Below are positions 25,943-34,981 of a stretch of 64,000 nucleotides of DNA, one piece after another (position 1 is the stretch's first letter; each line of letters starts with the position of its first letter). The stretch covers positions 62,001 to 126,000 of the forward strand of contig NZ_PUIV01000005.1 of assembly GCF_003113265.1 (NCBI RefSeq), given 5' to 3'. The position numbers and the translations under genes were made by a program. Under the pieces are notes generated by a model. It saw nothing but the letters and a program-made list of their open reading frames with translations, searched no databases and was not told the DNA's origin. The stretch comes from Methylosinus sporium (lineage in GTDB: Bacteria; Pseudomonadota; Alphaproteobacteria; Rhizobiales; Beijerinckiaceae).

Positions 25943-26635
25943 CTATTCCTCGACAGCGCCGCCGACGGCGCGCAAATGCGCCCTGAAGCTGAAATCCGGC
26001 TCGGCCGCGCGACGGGCGAGATAACCCCGGAAGCCGACCTGCGCGCGAAAACTCTCGCCCTCCCGCATTCGAGCGGCCTGCCCGCGCTCACGATCTCTCA
26101 CTTTTTCAGCGAGGAGGACAATATCCGTCATGCGATCGAGCGGGAGAAAGATGGCTCCGTCTTCGTCCGCGACGACGAGATCCATCGTCGTCGCCACGAC
26201 GGAACCGATGCGCGCCGCGGTCATTGCATCGGCCGGGCGCGGGTCGAGGCGCCGCGGCCCTGCGGGGATCGCGCCGAGGGAGAAGAGCGGCAAGCCGATT
26301 TGCTCGAGATCGGCCGTGTCTCGATGCAGGCCCCAGATCAGCACGCCCGCGAAACCGGCCTGCTGCAGCTCCAATGCGACAATATCGCCGACGCAGGATT
26401 CATCGAGCCGGCCGCCATTGTCCACGACGAGCACATCGCCCGCGCAATTTTCCGAGATCGCTTCGAGAAATACATCGACGCTGCCGACATGGCGCACAGG
26501 TCGCGCGCGACCGGCGACGCGCATTCCCGAAACGAGCGGCCGCAATCCGCTCGGCGCGCAACGAACCTCGACGCCGAGGCGGATGCAGGCGTCGGCGAGA
26601 TGCGCAGTGGTCAGGGTCGAAAGTCGCTCGAACAT
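25943..26635 (-). CDS. RraA-like / 4-hydroxy-4-methyl-2-oxoglutarate aldolase family protein
   Basis: The 230-residue protein has the RraA fold signatures: a STLTTAHLADACIRLG N-terminus, GDVLVVDNGG, GFAGVLIWGLHRD, and DLVVADEDGAIFLP near the C-terminal third. Members are divalent-metal aldolases/decarboxylases of 2-oxo acids or inhibitors of RNase E. The WG-HRD element at the position of the usual G-RD motif is seen in the non-RraA, aldolase-like branch. The exact substrate is unknown. Confidence 0.75.
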   Translation of the reverse strand: MFERLSTLTTAHLADACIRLGVEVRCAPSGLRPLVSGMRVAGRARPVRHVGSVDVFLEAISENCAGDVLVVDNGGRLDESCVGDIVALELQQAGFAGVLIWGLHRDTADLEQIGLPLFSLGAIPAGPRRLDPRPADAMTAARIGSVVATTMDLVVADEDGAIFLPLDRMTDIVLLAEKVRDRERGQAARMREGESFRAQVGFRGYLARRAAEPDFSFRAHLRAVGGAVEE

Positions 26636-26799
26636 TCGGGTCGCTCTCTTTTCGAATGCAGACGGAGAGATGATAGGCGATCACGAGAGCGGCGTCATTT
26701 GACCCGGCCTGGAGAGGCGCCTACAAACTCGCTTCCGACCGGATGGAGCTGCGCGTCAGCGCCGCTTGCGCCGCCATACCCCGATCCTCGGCTGTCCCA

Positions 26800-27888
26800 A
26801 TGTCCCACAACAGTTTCGGCCATCTCTTCCGCATCACCACTTTCGGCGAGAGCCATGGGCCGGCGCTCGGCGTCGTCGTCGACGGCTGCCCGCCGGGGCT
26901 GGAACTGACCGAGGCCGAGATTCAGTCCTTTCTCGACAAGCGCAAGCCCGGCCAGTCGCGCTTCACCACGCAGCGGCAGGAGGCCGATGCGGTGAAGATT
27001 CTCTCCGGCGTCTTCGCCGATTCCGCCGGCCGCCAAGTGACGACCGGGACGCCGATCGCGCTGCTGATCGAGAACACCGACCAGCGCTCCAAGGATTATA
27101 GCGAGATCGCCGAGAAATACCGCCCCGGCCACGCCGATTACGCCTATGACGCGAAATATGGCATTCGCGATTATCGCGGCGGCGGGCGCTCCTCAGCGCG
27201 CGAGACGGCCGCCCGCGTCGCCGCCGGCGCTGTGGCGCGCAAAGTGCTCGCGGGCGTCACCATACGCGGCGCTCTGGTGCAGATCGGCCCGCACAGAATC
27301 GACCGCGCCCGTTTCGACTGGGCGGAGGTGGACAACAACCAGCTGTTCTGCCCCGATGCGGAGACCGCGAAGCTCTGGGCCAATTATCTCGATGGCGTGC
27401 GCAAATCTGGGTCATCGATCGGCGCGGTGATCGAAGTGGTGGCCGAAGGCGTTCCCGCCGGTTGGGGCGCGCCCATCTATGGCAAGCTCGACTCCGATCT
27501 CGCCAGCGCCTTCATGTCGATCAATGCGGTGAAGGGCGTCGAGATCGGCGCCGGCTTCGCCGCGGCCGAGCTCTCCGGCGAAGCCAACGCCGATGAGATG
27601 CGCGCGGGGCCGGACGGCGAGCCCCAGTTTCTCTCCAATCAGGCCGGCGGCGTGCTGGGCGGCATATCGACCGGCCAGCCCGTCGTCGCGCGCTTCGCGG
27701 TCAAGCCGACCTCATCCATTCTGACGCCGCGCCGCACCATCGATCGCAACGGCCAGGAGACGGAGATCGTCACCAAGGGCCGCCACGACCCCTGCGTCGG
27801 CATACGCGCCGTGCCGGTGGGCGAGGCGATGATGGCGATTGTGCTGGCCGACCATTTCCTACGGCACAGGGGGCAGGTGGGCGGGTAG
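26800..27888 (+). CDS. aroC: Chorismate synthase
   Basis: AroC makes chorismate from 5-enolpyruvylshikimate-3-phosphate, the last common step of aromatic synthesis, using reduced FMN. The 362-residue protein shows all family signatures: [15 protein letters not shown] near the N-terminus, [14 protein letters not shown], and [19 protein letters not shown]. The start ATG 26800 gives the usual [11 protein letters not shown]-terminus; a longer open frame upstream is unlikely to be coding. Confidence 0.96.
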   Translation: MSHNSFGHLFRITTFGESHGPALGVVVDGCPPGLELTEAEIQSFLDKRKPGQSRFTTQRQEADAVKILSGVFADSAGRQVTTGTPIALLIENTDQRSKDYSEIAEKYRPGHADYAYDAKYGIRDYRGGGRSSARETAARVAAGAVARKVLAGVTIRGALVQIGPHRIDRARFDWAEVDNNQLFCPDAETAKLWANYLDGVRKSGSSIGAVIEVVAEGVPAGWGAPIYGKLDSDLASAFMSINAVKGVEIGAGFAAAELSGEANADEMRAGPDGEPQFLSNQAGGVLGGISTGQPVVARFAVKPTSSILTPRRTIDRNGQETEIVTKGRHDPCVGIRAVPVGEAMMAIVLADHFLRHRGQVGG

Positions 27889-27927
27889 GGGCCGATTGCG
27901 TCAGAAACACCACTATGGTAGTTTTCT

Positions 27928-28245
27928 ATGTCTGAGAAGCGGAAGCCGTCGCATGACCTCGCGCGCTTCAAGCAAATTTGTGGCGACCCGGATCGGCTGA
28001 CGATCACCCGCGCGGCGCTGACGTCTGCGGCGCGCCTCGGCTTCGGACGCATCGAGATCGCTGCGACTATTAGGAGCATGGAGCGGCGGCATTTTTACAA
28101 GTCGATGACGTCCTTCGCCAATCATCGTCAATGGCAGGATGTCTATCGCACGCCGTCATCCGCGGGCGTGATCTATGTAAAGTTTAGCGACGACGTCGTG
28201 ACCGAATTCATTCTGTTGTCGTTCAAGGAGAAAGACGATGGATGA
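27928..28245 (+). CDS. MqsR-like toxin
   Basis: The 105-residue protein matches the MqsR family of mRNA interferases: a conserved centre around RRHFYKSMTSFANHRQWQDVYR and a C-terminal IYVKFSDDVVTEFILLSFKEK. MqsR cleaves mRNA mainly at GC-containing triplets. Unlike most TA modules, and as in mqsRA, the toxin gene comes first and overlaps the antitoxin gene by eight bases. Confidence 0.8.
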   Translation: MSEKRKPSHDLARFKQICGDPDRLTITRAALTSAARLGFGRIEIAATIRSMERRHFYKSMTSFANHRQWQDVYRTPSSAGVIYVKFSDDVVTEFILLSFKEKDDG

Positions 28246-28660
28246 GCGCATATCGCCATTGACGGGCCGGACTCTGAAACGAGATGTCCGCCCTTTGGAG
28301 CTGCGCTACAAAGGGCTCTCCGTCAGCATCGATATGCCCGGCTGGTATGGCGAGGATGATGAGGACGCGCTGCATTCCGGCGAGGATATGAAGGTCTCCG
28401 ATCGTGCGCTGTGCCGCTTGAAGGCGCGCGCCGAAGGTTTGCTGCAGGCCGAGGACATCCGCCGCATCCGCAAGAAGCTCGGGCTCACGCAGAAGCGCGC
28501 CAGCGAGATCATCGGCGGCGGCGCCAACGCTTTTCAAAAATATGAGGCCGGGGACATTCTCGTCAGCCGGGCGATGAGCAATCTGCTTCTTTTGCTGGAT
28601 CGCCAGCCAGATTTGCTGAAAGTGATCGAGGAGACAGGCGGGGAAGCGAGCGCGGCGTGA
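28238..28660 (+). CDS. MqsA-like antitoxin without the zinc-site cysteines
   Basis: The 140-residue protein has an Xre-type helix-turn-helix in its C-terminal half (IRRIRKKLGLTQKRASEIIGGG) followed by NAFQKYEAGDILVSRAMS, both typical of MqsA. The N-terminal part keeps the fold pattern (SPLTGRTLKRDVRPLELRYKG). It has no Cys where MqsA carries its CPxCG/CxxC zinc ligands. It should bind the operon promoter and neutralise the toxin. The ATG has an AAGGAGA site inside the toxin gene, and its stop overlaps the next gene by four bases. Confidence 0.78.
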   Translation: MDERISPLTGRTLKRDVRPLELRYKGLSVSIDMPGWYGEDDEDALHSGEDMKVSDRALCRLKARAEGLLQAEDIRRIRKKLGLTQKRASEIIGGGANAFQKYEAGDILVSRAMSNLLLLLDRQPDLLKVIEETGGEASAA

Positions 28661-29664
28661 CCGTTTCGCTCACGCGTCGCGCGCTCTGCTTCGGGGCGCC
28701 CATGGCCATGATCGGGCGCGCTGTCGCCTCGGAATCGTCGACCCTCGTCGTCACCCACGCTTCCGGCCTCGCGCATGAGGTCGGCGCAGGCCGTCCCGAC
28801 CAGCCCGAGCGGCTGCGCGCCATAGCCGCCGCCTTGGATGCGGATCATTTCCCCGCGCTGCGCCGTGCGGAAGCCCCGGCAGCTGCACGCGAGGCGATAC
28901 TCGCCGTTCACGCGCCTTCTCTGCTCGAGCGTCTCGAGAAAGCCGCGCCGCAAAGCGGGCTCGCGACGCTCGGTCCCGATATCGTCATGAGCGCGGGCTC
29001 GCTCGAGGCCGCGCTGCGCGCCGCCGGAGCCGCGACCTTCGCCGTCGACGCGGTGATGCGCAAGGCCGCCCGCAACGCTTTCGTCGCCATGCGCCCCCCC
29101 GGCCATCATGCAACGCGCGACGCCGCAATGGGCTTCTGCTTCTTCAACAATGCCGCCATCGCGGCGCATCACGCCATCGCGGCCCATGGCGCCGAGCGCG
29201 TCGCCATCGTCGATTTCGACGTGCATCACGGCAATGGATTGCAGGATATCTTCTGGTCGGACCGAAAGGTCCTCTATTGCTCCTCGCATCAATCGCCGCA
29301 TTATCCCTTCACCGGCGCCGCGAGCGAGCGCGGCGCGCATGACAACATCGTCAACGTCCCGCTCGCCAAAGGCTCCGGCGGTGTGGAATTCGCGCAGGCT
29401 TGGACGCAGGCGATTCTCCCGCGCCTCGACGATTTTGCGCCGGACATCCTCCTCATTTGCGCCGGTTTCGACGGGCATTTGCACGATCCTCTCGGCGGCT
29501 TGCGCCTGCAAAGACAGGACTTCGCCGAGCTTACGCTGCGCCTCGCAGAGATCGCCGCGCGCCGCTGTGACGGGCGCGTCGTCTCATTGCTCGAGGGCGG
29601 CTATCGGCCGGACGACCTCGCCGCCTGCGTCGCCGCTCACATCGGCGCGCTGATGGGAGCGTGA
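28657..29664 (+). CDS. Histone deacetylase-like amidohydrolase, possibly exported
   Basis: The 335-residue protein is a class II histone deacetylase/acetylpolyamine amidohydrolase-type zinc enzyme. It has RPPGHHA, the zinc motif DFDVHHGNG and LICAGFDGH. Bacterial members remove acetyl groups from polyamines, acetoin-related proteins or other amides. The GTG start at 28657 overlaps the antitoxin stop (GTGA). The N-terminus (SLTRRALCFGAPMAMIGRAVAS) looks like a twin-arginine signal, which would be unusual for the family. A start at a later ATG (28702) would remove the arginines. Confidence 0.85.
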   Translation: MTVSLTRRALCFGAPMAMIGRAVASESSTLVVTHASGLAHEVGAGRPDQPERLRAIAAALDADHFPALRRAEAPAAAREAILAVHAPSLLERLEKAAPQSGLATLGPDIVMSAGSLEAALRAAGAATFAVDAVMRKAARNAFVAMRPPGHHATRDAAMGFCFFNNAAIAAHHAIAAHGAERVAIVDFDVHHGNGLQDIFWSDRKVLYCSSHQSPHYPFTGAASERGAHDNIVNVPLAKGSGGVEFAQAWTQAILPRLDDFAPDILLICAGFDGHLHDPLGGLRLQRQDFAELTLRLAEIAARRCDGRVVSLLEGGYRPDDLAACVAAHIGALMGA

Positions 29665-29772
29665 TCTTCCGTCCCCGCCCGGCGCGTGCGCGGGCGCACA
29701 TCAATGACGATCTCGATCATGGGATCTCTGCGCATAGAGACGCCGTGCAACAATTGGCGATGGGAGAGGACA

Positions 29773-30084
29773 ATGGAACTCGGCAGGAGCGAATGGAGCG
29801 AGGCTCGCGCGCATATGATCGGCAAGCGCGCGCTCATCGGTCTCACCCGCGTGACGCCGCATGGCAAGGTGCTGCGCCAGATGTTCGGCACGATCGCCGC
29901 GATCGACGGAACCGGCGTCGATATAGAGCTCGAAGGCAAGGACGCCGGCCGCAAGGTCCGCTTGCCGCCGGACCTCGGCCGCTTCCGCATCGCCGGCCCC
30001 GGCGATTATCTGCTGTGGGAGACGGGCGAGATTCTCGCGGACCCGGATTTCGTCGGCGCCTTCACCGTCAACGAAGCGGCGTGA
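29773..30084 (+). CDS. Hypothetical 103-aa protein
   Basis: I do not recognise this small soluble protein. The start ATG 29773 has a GGGAGAGGA ribosome-binding site. The sequence GKVLRQMFGTIAAIDGTGVDIELEGKDAGRKVRLPPDLGRFR looks like a small beta-barrel, as in SH3-like or translation-factor KOW-type folds, and ends in GDYLLWETGEILADPDFVGAF. No signal peptide is visible. It follows the HDAC-like gene by 108 bp and is convergent with the DUF2233 gene. Confidence 0.65.
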   Translation: MELGRSEWSEARAHMIGKRALIGLTRVTPHGKVLRQMFGTIAAIDGTGVDIELEGKDAGRKVRLPPDLGRFRIAGPGDYLLWETGEILADPDFVGAFTVNEAA

Positions 30085-30094
30085 GCGGCGCGCG

Positions 30095-30847
30095 TCAGCG
30101 CGCCCGTTCGACGACGCCGACGATCGGCCCCATGGGGCGGAAGCGATCGTGCCTAGACAGCGAAGGCGCATAGAGCGCTGAGATCGAGCCGTCGAGGAAG
30201 AGCGCGTCTGGACATTTCAAGCGCTCGCGAAAGAGAGTCGCGAAAGCGTGGAATGTCACCGGTTGGTTGGAGATGGCGAAAGCGACGATATGGCCGTCGC
30301 GCACGCCGACGCCATTGCGGATCTTCATCGACGTTCCGCTCTCATGGATACGCGGATTAATGCGTCCTCCGAGGGCCAGCATCGGCCCCGATTGCGTCGC
30401 ATAGGCGGGATGCAGCCGCTCTTTGAGAAAACGCTGCGTCTCGGTGACGCCGGCGCGCGCGCCCTCCACCCAGAAAATCCCATTGGGCTTCATATGGAAA
30501 TTGCCGACGCCCGAATGGGTGTTGGCGCTTTTCTCCATATGGCCGCCTTCGACATAGAGTCCGATCGGCAGGCGCCGCTCGTCATACATTCCGGCGTTCA
30601 TCGCGAAGAGGAGCTTTTCGCCCTTCTGTGCGAGCGCGGCGTCGAGCGCCGAGAAGGAGCCATAGACCTCGCCTTTCGCATCGGCGAGGAAGAGGCGAAT
30701 GGAATCGCCGCGCGTGTCGAAGACGCAGATGGTGTAGCTCGCGCCCGCATCCTCCACATCCTGACAAGGATTGCGCGTCGCCGCAGCCGCGGGCGAGGCG
30801 AAGAAGAGCGAGAGGGCGAAGGGCAGGAGGCGGCGAAGCGGAATCAT
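30095..30847 (-). CDS. DUF2233/NAGPA-like phosphodiester glycosidase, secreted
   Basis: The 250-residue protein begins with a Sec signal peptide ending near SPAAAAT. It has the NAGPA/DUF2233 signatures LLFAMNAGMYDERRLPIGLYVEGG and CPDALFLDGSISALY. The family includes the enzyme that uncovers mannose-6-phosphate and related phosphodiester glycosidases; bacterial members act on envelope glycans or exopolysaccharide. The gene stands alone and is convergent with the hypothetical gene before it. Confidence 0.8.
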   Translation of the reverse strand: MIPLRRLLPFALSLFFASPAAAATRNPCQDVEDAGASYTICVFDTRGDSIRLFLADAKGEVYGSFSALDAALAQKGEKLLFAMNAGMYDERRLPIGLYVEGGHMEKSANTHSGVGNFHMKPNGIFWVEGARAGVTETQRFLKERLHPAYATQSGPMLALGGRINPRIHESGTSMKIRNGVGVRDGHIVAFAISNQPVTFHAFATLFRERLKCPDALFLDGSISALYAPSLSRHDRFRPMGPIVGVVERAR

Positions 30848-30885
30848 GCGCGGATCATAGCATGACCGCCGCGCCGCCCGCAGCG

Positions 30886-31455
30886 TCAGCTGCGCGCATC
30901 GGGCGGCGTCGCCGCGCCCGGGCCGAGCGAGCGCTGCAAGATCACCGAATCCGTCCAGCGGCCGAATTTGAAGCCGACGCCGGAAAGATATCCGGCCTGC
31001 CGAAAGCCGATCGCCTCATGCAGCTTCAGCGACGCCTCATTGGAGGCGTCGACATAGCCGATCATTTGCCGAAATCCCGCCGCCGCGCAGGAATCGACGA
31101 GCGCTTGCAGCAGCAGCTGGCCGACGCCGCGATGCAGATGGCGCGGATCGACATAGATCGAATGTTTGACGACGTAGCGATAGGCCGGCCGCTTACGAAA
31201 CGGCACGACATAGGCGTAGCCGAGCACGGCGCGCTCATGCTCGGCGACGAGATGCGGCAGGCGATGATTGCCCATATTCTTGCGTCGGCGCTTCAAATCC
31301 TCCTTCTGCGGCGGCTCGTAGAGCGGCGCCTCGGATGGATCGAGCCCTTTGCGCACATGCTGCAGATAGATCGCCAGCATGGCGTCGACATCCTCGTCGC
31401 GCGAGGGGCGCACGAGGATCGTCGCGCGTTCGGCGCTCGCTTCTGTCATGCTCAT
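30886..31455 (-). CDS. GNAT-family N-acetyltransferase
   Basis: This 189-residue protein has GNAT motif A (KHSIYVDPRHLHRGVGQLLLQAL) and motif B (ASNEASLKLHEAIGFRQAGYL). It resembles the phosphinothricin acetyltransferase-like branch. The ATG at 31455 overlaps the decarboxylase stop by four bases (ATGA), so it is translationally coupled to an amino-acid decarboxylase. Acetylation of the amine product (for example a polyamine) is an attractive but unproven role. Confidence 0.82.
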   Translation of the reverse strand: MSMTEASAERATILVRPSRDEDVDAMLAIYLQHVRKGLDPSEAPLYEPPQKEDLKRRRKNMGNHRLPHLVAEHERAVLGYAYVVPFRKRPAYRYVVKHSIYVDPRHLHRGVGQLLLQALVDSCAAAGFRQMIGYVDASNEASLKLHEAIGFRQAGYLSGVGFKFGRWTDSVILQRSLGPGAATPPDARS

Positions 31456-33809
31456 TCCTGCACCACATAAGTGTAGAGCCGCATCTTCGCCTCGCCGTTC
31501 CACTGCTTGTAGAGGCCCTGGATCTCATAATCGAAGCCGGGGAAGAGATTGGCGCTGCGTTCGAACATGCGCAAATATTCGAGCATGGGCCGCGCCTGCG
31601 CGCCCAGCCGCTCGCCCGGAACGATCGTCGCAATGCCCGGCGGATAGATGACGAAGAGCGTCGTCGCTATGCGGCCTTCGATCTCGTCGATCGGCAGGAA
31701 ATCCACATCATTGCGCACGAGGCGCAGATATGCCTCACGCGGCGTCATCGCCATTTCGGGGAGATGCTCCTGCCGGAATTGCGCCTGCTGCAGAGCGCTG
31801 GCGTTCGCCTCCTTGAAGAAGCGATGCATATCGGCGCAGAGATCGCGCAGCCGCACGCCCCTGTAGCGCGCGGCGCGGCGTGCGACGAATTCGGGAATGA
31901 CGTCCTGCAGCAGCGCATTATCGTCATGCAGGCGCTTGAAGGCGACGAGCGAGGAGACGAGCGTGCCCGCCTTGCTGGATTCGACGCCCGGCGTCAGCAG
32001 GAAGAGCAGAGAGTTGAGGTCGTTCTTCTCCGGCACGATGCGGTTCTCGCGCAAATATTGCGCGACGATCGGCGCCGGGATTCCATGATCGGCATAGGCG
32101 CCGGTCTCTCGATCGAAGCCCGGCGTCAGCAGAGTGAGCTTGGCCGGATCGGTGATGGCGAATCCCGCCGCCATATTGGAGAATCCATGCCAGCGCGCAT
32201 CCGGCGCGAGCGCCCAGAATTCGGGATTGCGCGCGAGCTGATCGGTGGACACGCTCTCCCAGGGAACGCGATGCGCGCCCGATTCGCGCGCGGCGTCTGG
32301 AATGGAGACCCAATCGGGCGCGAAAGGATCGAAGAACCAGCGCCGCGCCGGGTCCTGCTCCTTGGCCTCGAATTCGCGCCGCACGGCGCGCAGCTTCTTG
32401 CGCAGCTCTATGCCGAGCCGAATCGTGTCGTCCCACAAAAGCTCGCCGGAGCGGCCCTTCATCATCTGCGCGCCGACATCCAGCGAGGCGAACAGCGGAT
32501 AGAAGGGCGAGGTGGAGGCGTGCTGCATAAAGCCTTCGTTGAAGCGGCGATGTTCCACGCGCCGCCGCTGGCCCTTTATATGGCGATCGCGCACATGGAT
32601 TTGCGAAGCCTGCGAGAAGCTGGCGAGCTGCTTATGCGTCGATTGCGTCGCGACGATTCCGGGCGACGCCTCGGTGAGGTTCTTGAGCCCCATCGCATAG
32701 CGCCGCTCATAGAGCGGATGAAACTTCATGAAGCCGGCCCAGGCTTCGTCGAAGAGAATGTAATCGCACAAATGGCCGATTTTGCCGACGATCCATTCGG
32801 CGTTATGGATGGTGCCGTCATAGGTGCATTGCTCGATGACCGCGGCGCGGAACGGCCTCTCCTTGCGCCAGGCGTCCTTGTCCTTCACCAGAGGATTGGC
32901 GCGAATGCGCTCGCGCAATTTCTCCTCGTCGAAGGCCTCGTGCTCGATCGGGCCGATGAGGCCATGCGCATTGCGCGTCGTCGGCAGAAAGATCGGGACG
33001 CCGCCGCCGAGCAGCAGGGCGCCATGATGCGCGGCCTTGTGATTATTGCGGTCGAACAGCACGAGATCGCCCTCGGCGACCAGATTGGTGAGCACGACCT
33101 TATTGGAGGAGGATGTGCCATTGAGAACGAAATAGGTCTTCTCCGCGCCGAAGATTTCGGCCGCCGCCTTTTGCGCGGCGAGCGCTGGCCCTTCATGGGT
33201 CAATAGATCGCCGAGCTCGACGACGGAATTGTCGAGATCGTCGCGGAACACGGCCTCGCCCAAATGCTCCATGAAGATGCGGCCGATCGGACTGCGGCTG
33301 TAGAAAATGCCGCCATTATGGCCGGGGCAGGTCCATAGCTGATTGCCCTCCTCCGCATAATCGACCAGCGCGCCGAAGAAAGGCGTCTTCAGCGTCTCCG
33401 CATATTGCTTCAGGCGCGAGACGAGATTTTTGGCGATGAACTCAGGCGTCTCCTCGGCGAGGAAGACATAGCCGTCGATGAAGTCCAACACCTCGACCGG
33501 AATATCCTCGAAGCGCTTGCGGCGAATGAGCAGCACGATCGGCATTTCGAGGCCGCGCTTGCGCATGAGATCGATGAGCGAGGCCGTCTTGCCCTCGAGG
33601 CCTTTCTTGCCCCAATCGACGACGAGGCAGCCGATGGCGGCGTCGGTCTGCACGACGATCTCGGCGTCCTCCACGCGGCGCGCGCGCACGACCTGAAAGC
33701 CCATGCTCTCGATCGCCGCGATGATCTGATTGACGCGCAGCCCCTCGAGGTCATCGGCCTCGAAATTGGGCGCGGAGAAGAGGAAAGTGAAGCGGCGGGA
33801 GAAGTCCAT
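31452..33809 (-). CDS. Orn/Lys/Arg decarboxylase, biodegradative type
   Basis: This 785-residue PLP enzyme has an N-terminal response-regulator-like wing domain (about residues 1-130), typical of inducible acid-stress decarboxylases. The large PLP domain (FVLNGTSSSNKVVLTNLV, FDEAWAGFMKFHPLY, the PLP-lysine in TQSTHKQLASF) and the C-terminal domain follow. It makes cadaverine, putrescine or agmatine; which one cannot be read with confidence. The ATG 33809 start places the wing domain at the N-terminus. It is followed by an overlapping GNAT gene. No antiporter gene is adjacent. Confidence 0.9.
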   Translation of the reverse strand: MDFSRRFTFLFSAPNFEADDLEGLRVNQIIAAIESMGFQVVRARRVEDAEIVVQTDAAIGCLVVDWGKKGLEGKTASLIDLMRKRGLEMPIVLLIRRKRFEDIPVEVLDFIDGYVFLAEETPEFIAKNLVSRLKQYAETLKTPFFGALVDYAEEGNQLWTCPGHNGGIFYSRSPIGRIFMEHLGEAVFRDDLDNSVVELGDLLTHEGPALAAQKAAAEIFGAEKTYFVLNGTSSSNKVVLTNLVAEGDLVLFDRNNHKAAHHGALLLGGGVPIFLPTTRNAHGLIGPIEHEAFDEEKLRERIRANPLVKDKDAWRKERPFRAAVIEQCTYDGTIHNAEWIVGKIGHLCDYILFDEAWAGFMKFHPLYERRYAMGLKNLTEASPGIVATQSTHKQLASFSQASQIHVRDRHIKGQRRRVEHRRFNEGFMQHASTSPFYPLFASLDVGAQMMKGRSGELLWDDTIRLGIELRKKLRAVRREFEAKEQDPARRWFFDPFAPDWVSIPDAARESGAHRVPWESVSTDQLARNPEFWALAPDARWHGFSNMAAGFAITDPAKLTLLTPGFDRETGAYADHGIPAPIVAQYLRENRIVPEKNDLNSLLFLLTPGVESSKAGTLVSSLVAFKRLHDDNALLQDVIPEFVARRAARYRGVRLRDLCADMHRFFKEANASALQQAQFRQEHLPEMAMTPREAYLRLVRNDVDFLPIDEIEGRIATTLFVIYPPGIATIVPGERLGAQARPMLEYLRMFERSANLFPGFDYEIQGLYKQWNGEAKMRLYTYVVQE

Positions 33810-33994
33810 TCGAATCGGCCTGTGGCGCTGGCGGAGGAGAGGAGGCGTCGCGCACACACAGCCTTGTTAGATGACACAATCGTGACAGCGCTTCCTCGCT
33901 CGAAATTTGCGCAATCGGCCGCTTGCCGAAGGCGAGACCGCGGCCTAAGCTATGTAGCTACCCTATATAGCGTGGCGAGGAGGTCCCGATCGCC

Positions 33995-34975
33995 ATGCGC
34001 ATCGGCGTGTTCTGCACCTATGAGAACCCTGTCCGCGACTATAAGGCCTGCTTCGACGCGCAGACGCGTCTCGTGCGCCGCGCGGAGGAGGTTGGCTTCG
34101 AGGACGCCTGGGTCGCCGAGCATCATTTCGACGATGACGCCGTCAGCCCATCGATCTTGACGCTGCTCTCATATCTCGCAGGCGTCACCTCGCGCGTGCG
34201 GCTCGGCTCGGCGGCGGTGCTGCTCGCTTTCCGCAATCCGATTCAGGTGGCGGAGGATGTCGCGACCATCGACGTTCTCTCCAATGGCCGTTTCGATTTC
34301 GGCGTCGCCAGGGGCGGGCCCTTTCCGGCGCAGAACAAGCATTTTCACGCCGCCGAGGACGAGACGCGCGACATAACGCTGGAAGCGCTCGAGCTGATCG
34401 AGCGCCTGCTCTATGAGGATCGCGTCACTTTCTCCGGCGCGCATTTTCAGGTCGACGATCTCGCGTTCTGTCCCAAGCCGCTGCAAAAGCCGCTTCCGAC
34501 CTGGATCGCCACATCGACGCCGTCAGCGATCGAATATGCGGCGCGCAAGGGCTTCGGCCTGATGGCGGCCTCGCCCGCGCCGATCGCCAAGATCGAGCAG
34601 GCGGTCGCCGCCTATCGCGCGACGGGGCCGGGCGCCGATCCGCGTCTCGCTCTGGCGCGCTTCTATTACGTTGCGGAGACGCGCGAGCGCGCGCTCGACG
34701 AGGCTTTGCCTTTCATCGCCCGCTTCGCGGATCGTATGCGCGGCATCTTTCTCGCGCAGAACGCTCCGGCCTCATTCGATCCGGCGGAGATCGTCGAGCG
34801 TTCGCTGATCGGCGGATATGAGGAGATCGCCGAGAAGATCGTCGACATTCATCGGCGCCTCGGCGTTCGCTCGCTGCTGCTGAAGCCGGCGACCGCGAAT
34901 GAGCCGCGCGCGCTGGCGAGTCTCGACGATTTCACCGCGAAGATTCGCCCGCGGCTCGTCGCCGCCGCCGTTTGA
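33995..34975 (+). CDS. Luciferase-like (LLM class) flavin-dependent oxidoreductase
   Basis: The 326-residue protein is a bacterial luciferase-like TIM-barrel monooxygenase. An N-terminal RIGVFCTYENP strand, EHHFDDDAVSPSILTLLSYLA, and NGRFDFGVARGGPFP are the family marks. These enzymes use reduced FMN from a partner reductase. The ATG has a strong GAGGAGGT site. It is convergent with the REC-HK-REC gene, six bases apart. The substrate is unknown. Confidence 0.87.
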   Translation: MRIGVFCTYENPVRDYKACFDAQTRLVRRAEEVGFEDAWVAEHHFDDDAVSPSILTLLSYLAGVTSRVRLGSAAVLLAFRNPIQVAEDVATIDVLSNGRFDFGVARGGPFPAQNKHFHAAEDETRDITLEALELIERLLYEDRVTFSGAHFQVDDLAFCPKPLQKPLPTWIATSTPSAIEYAARKGFGLMAASPAPIAKIEQAVAAYRATGPGADPRLALARFYYVAETRERALDEALPFIARFADRMRGIFLAQNAPASFDPAEIVERSLIGGYEEIAEKIVDIHRRLGVRSLLLKPATANEPRALASLDDFTAKIRPRLVAAAV

Positions 34976-34981
34976 CGGCGC

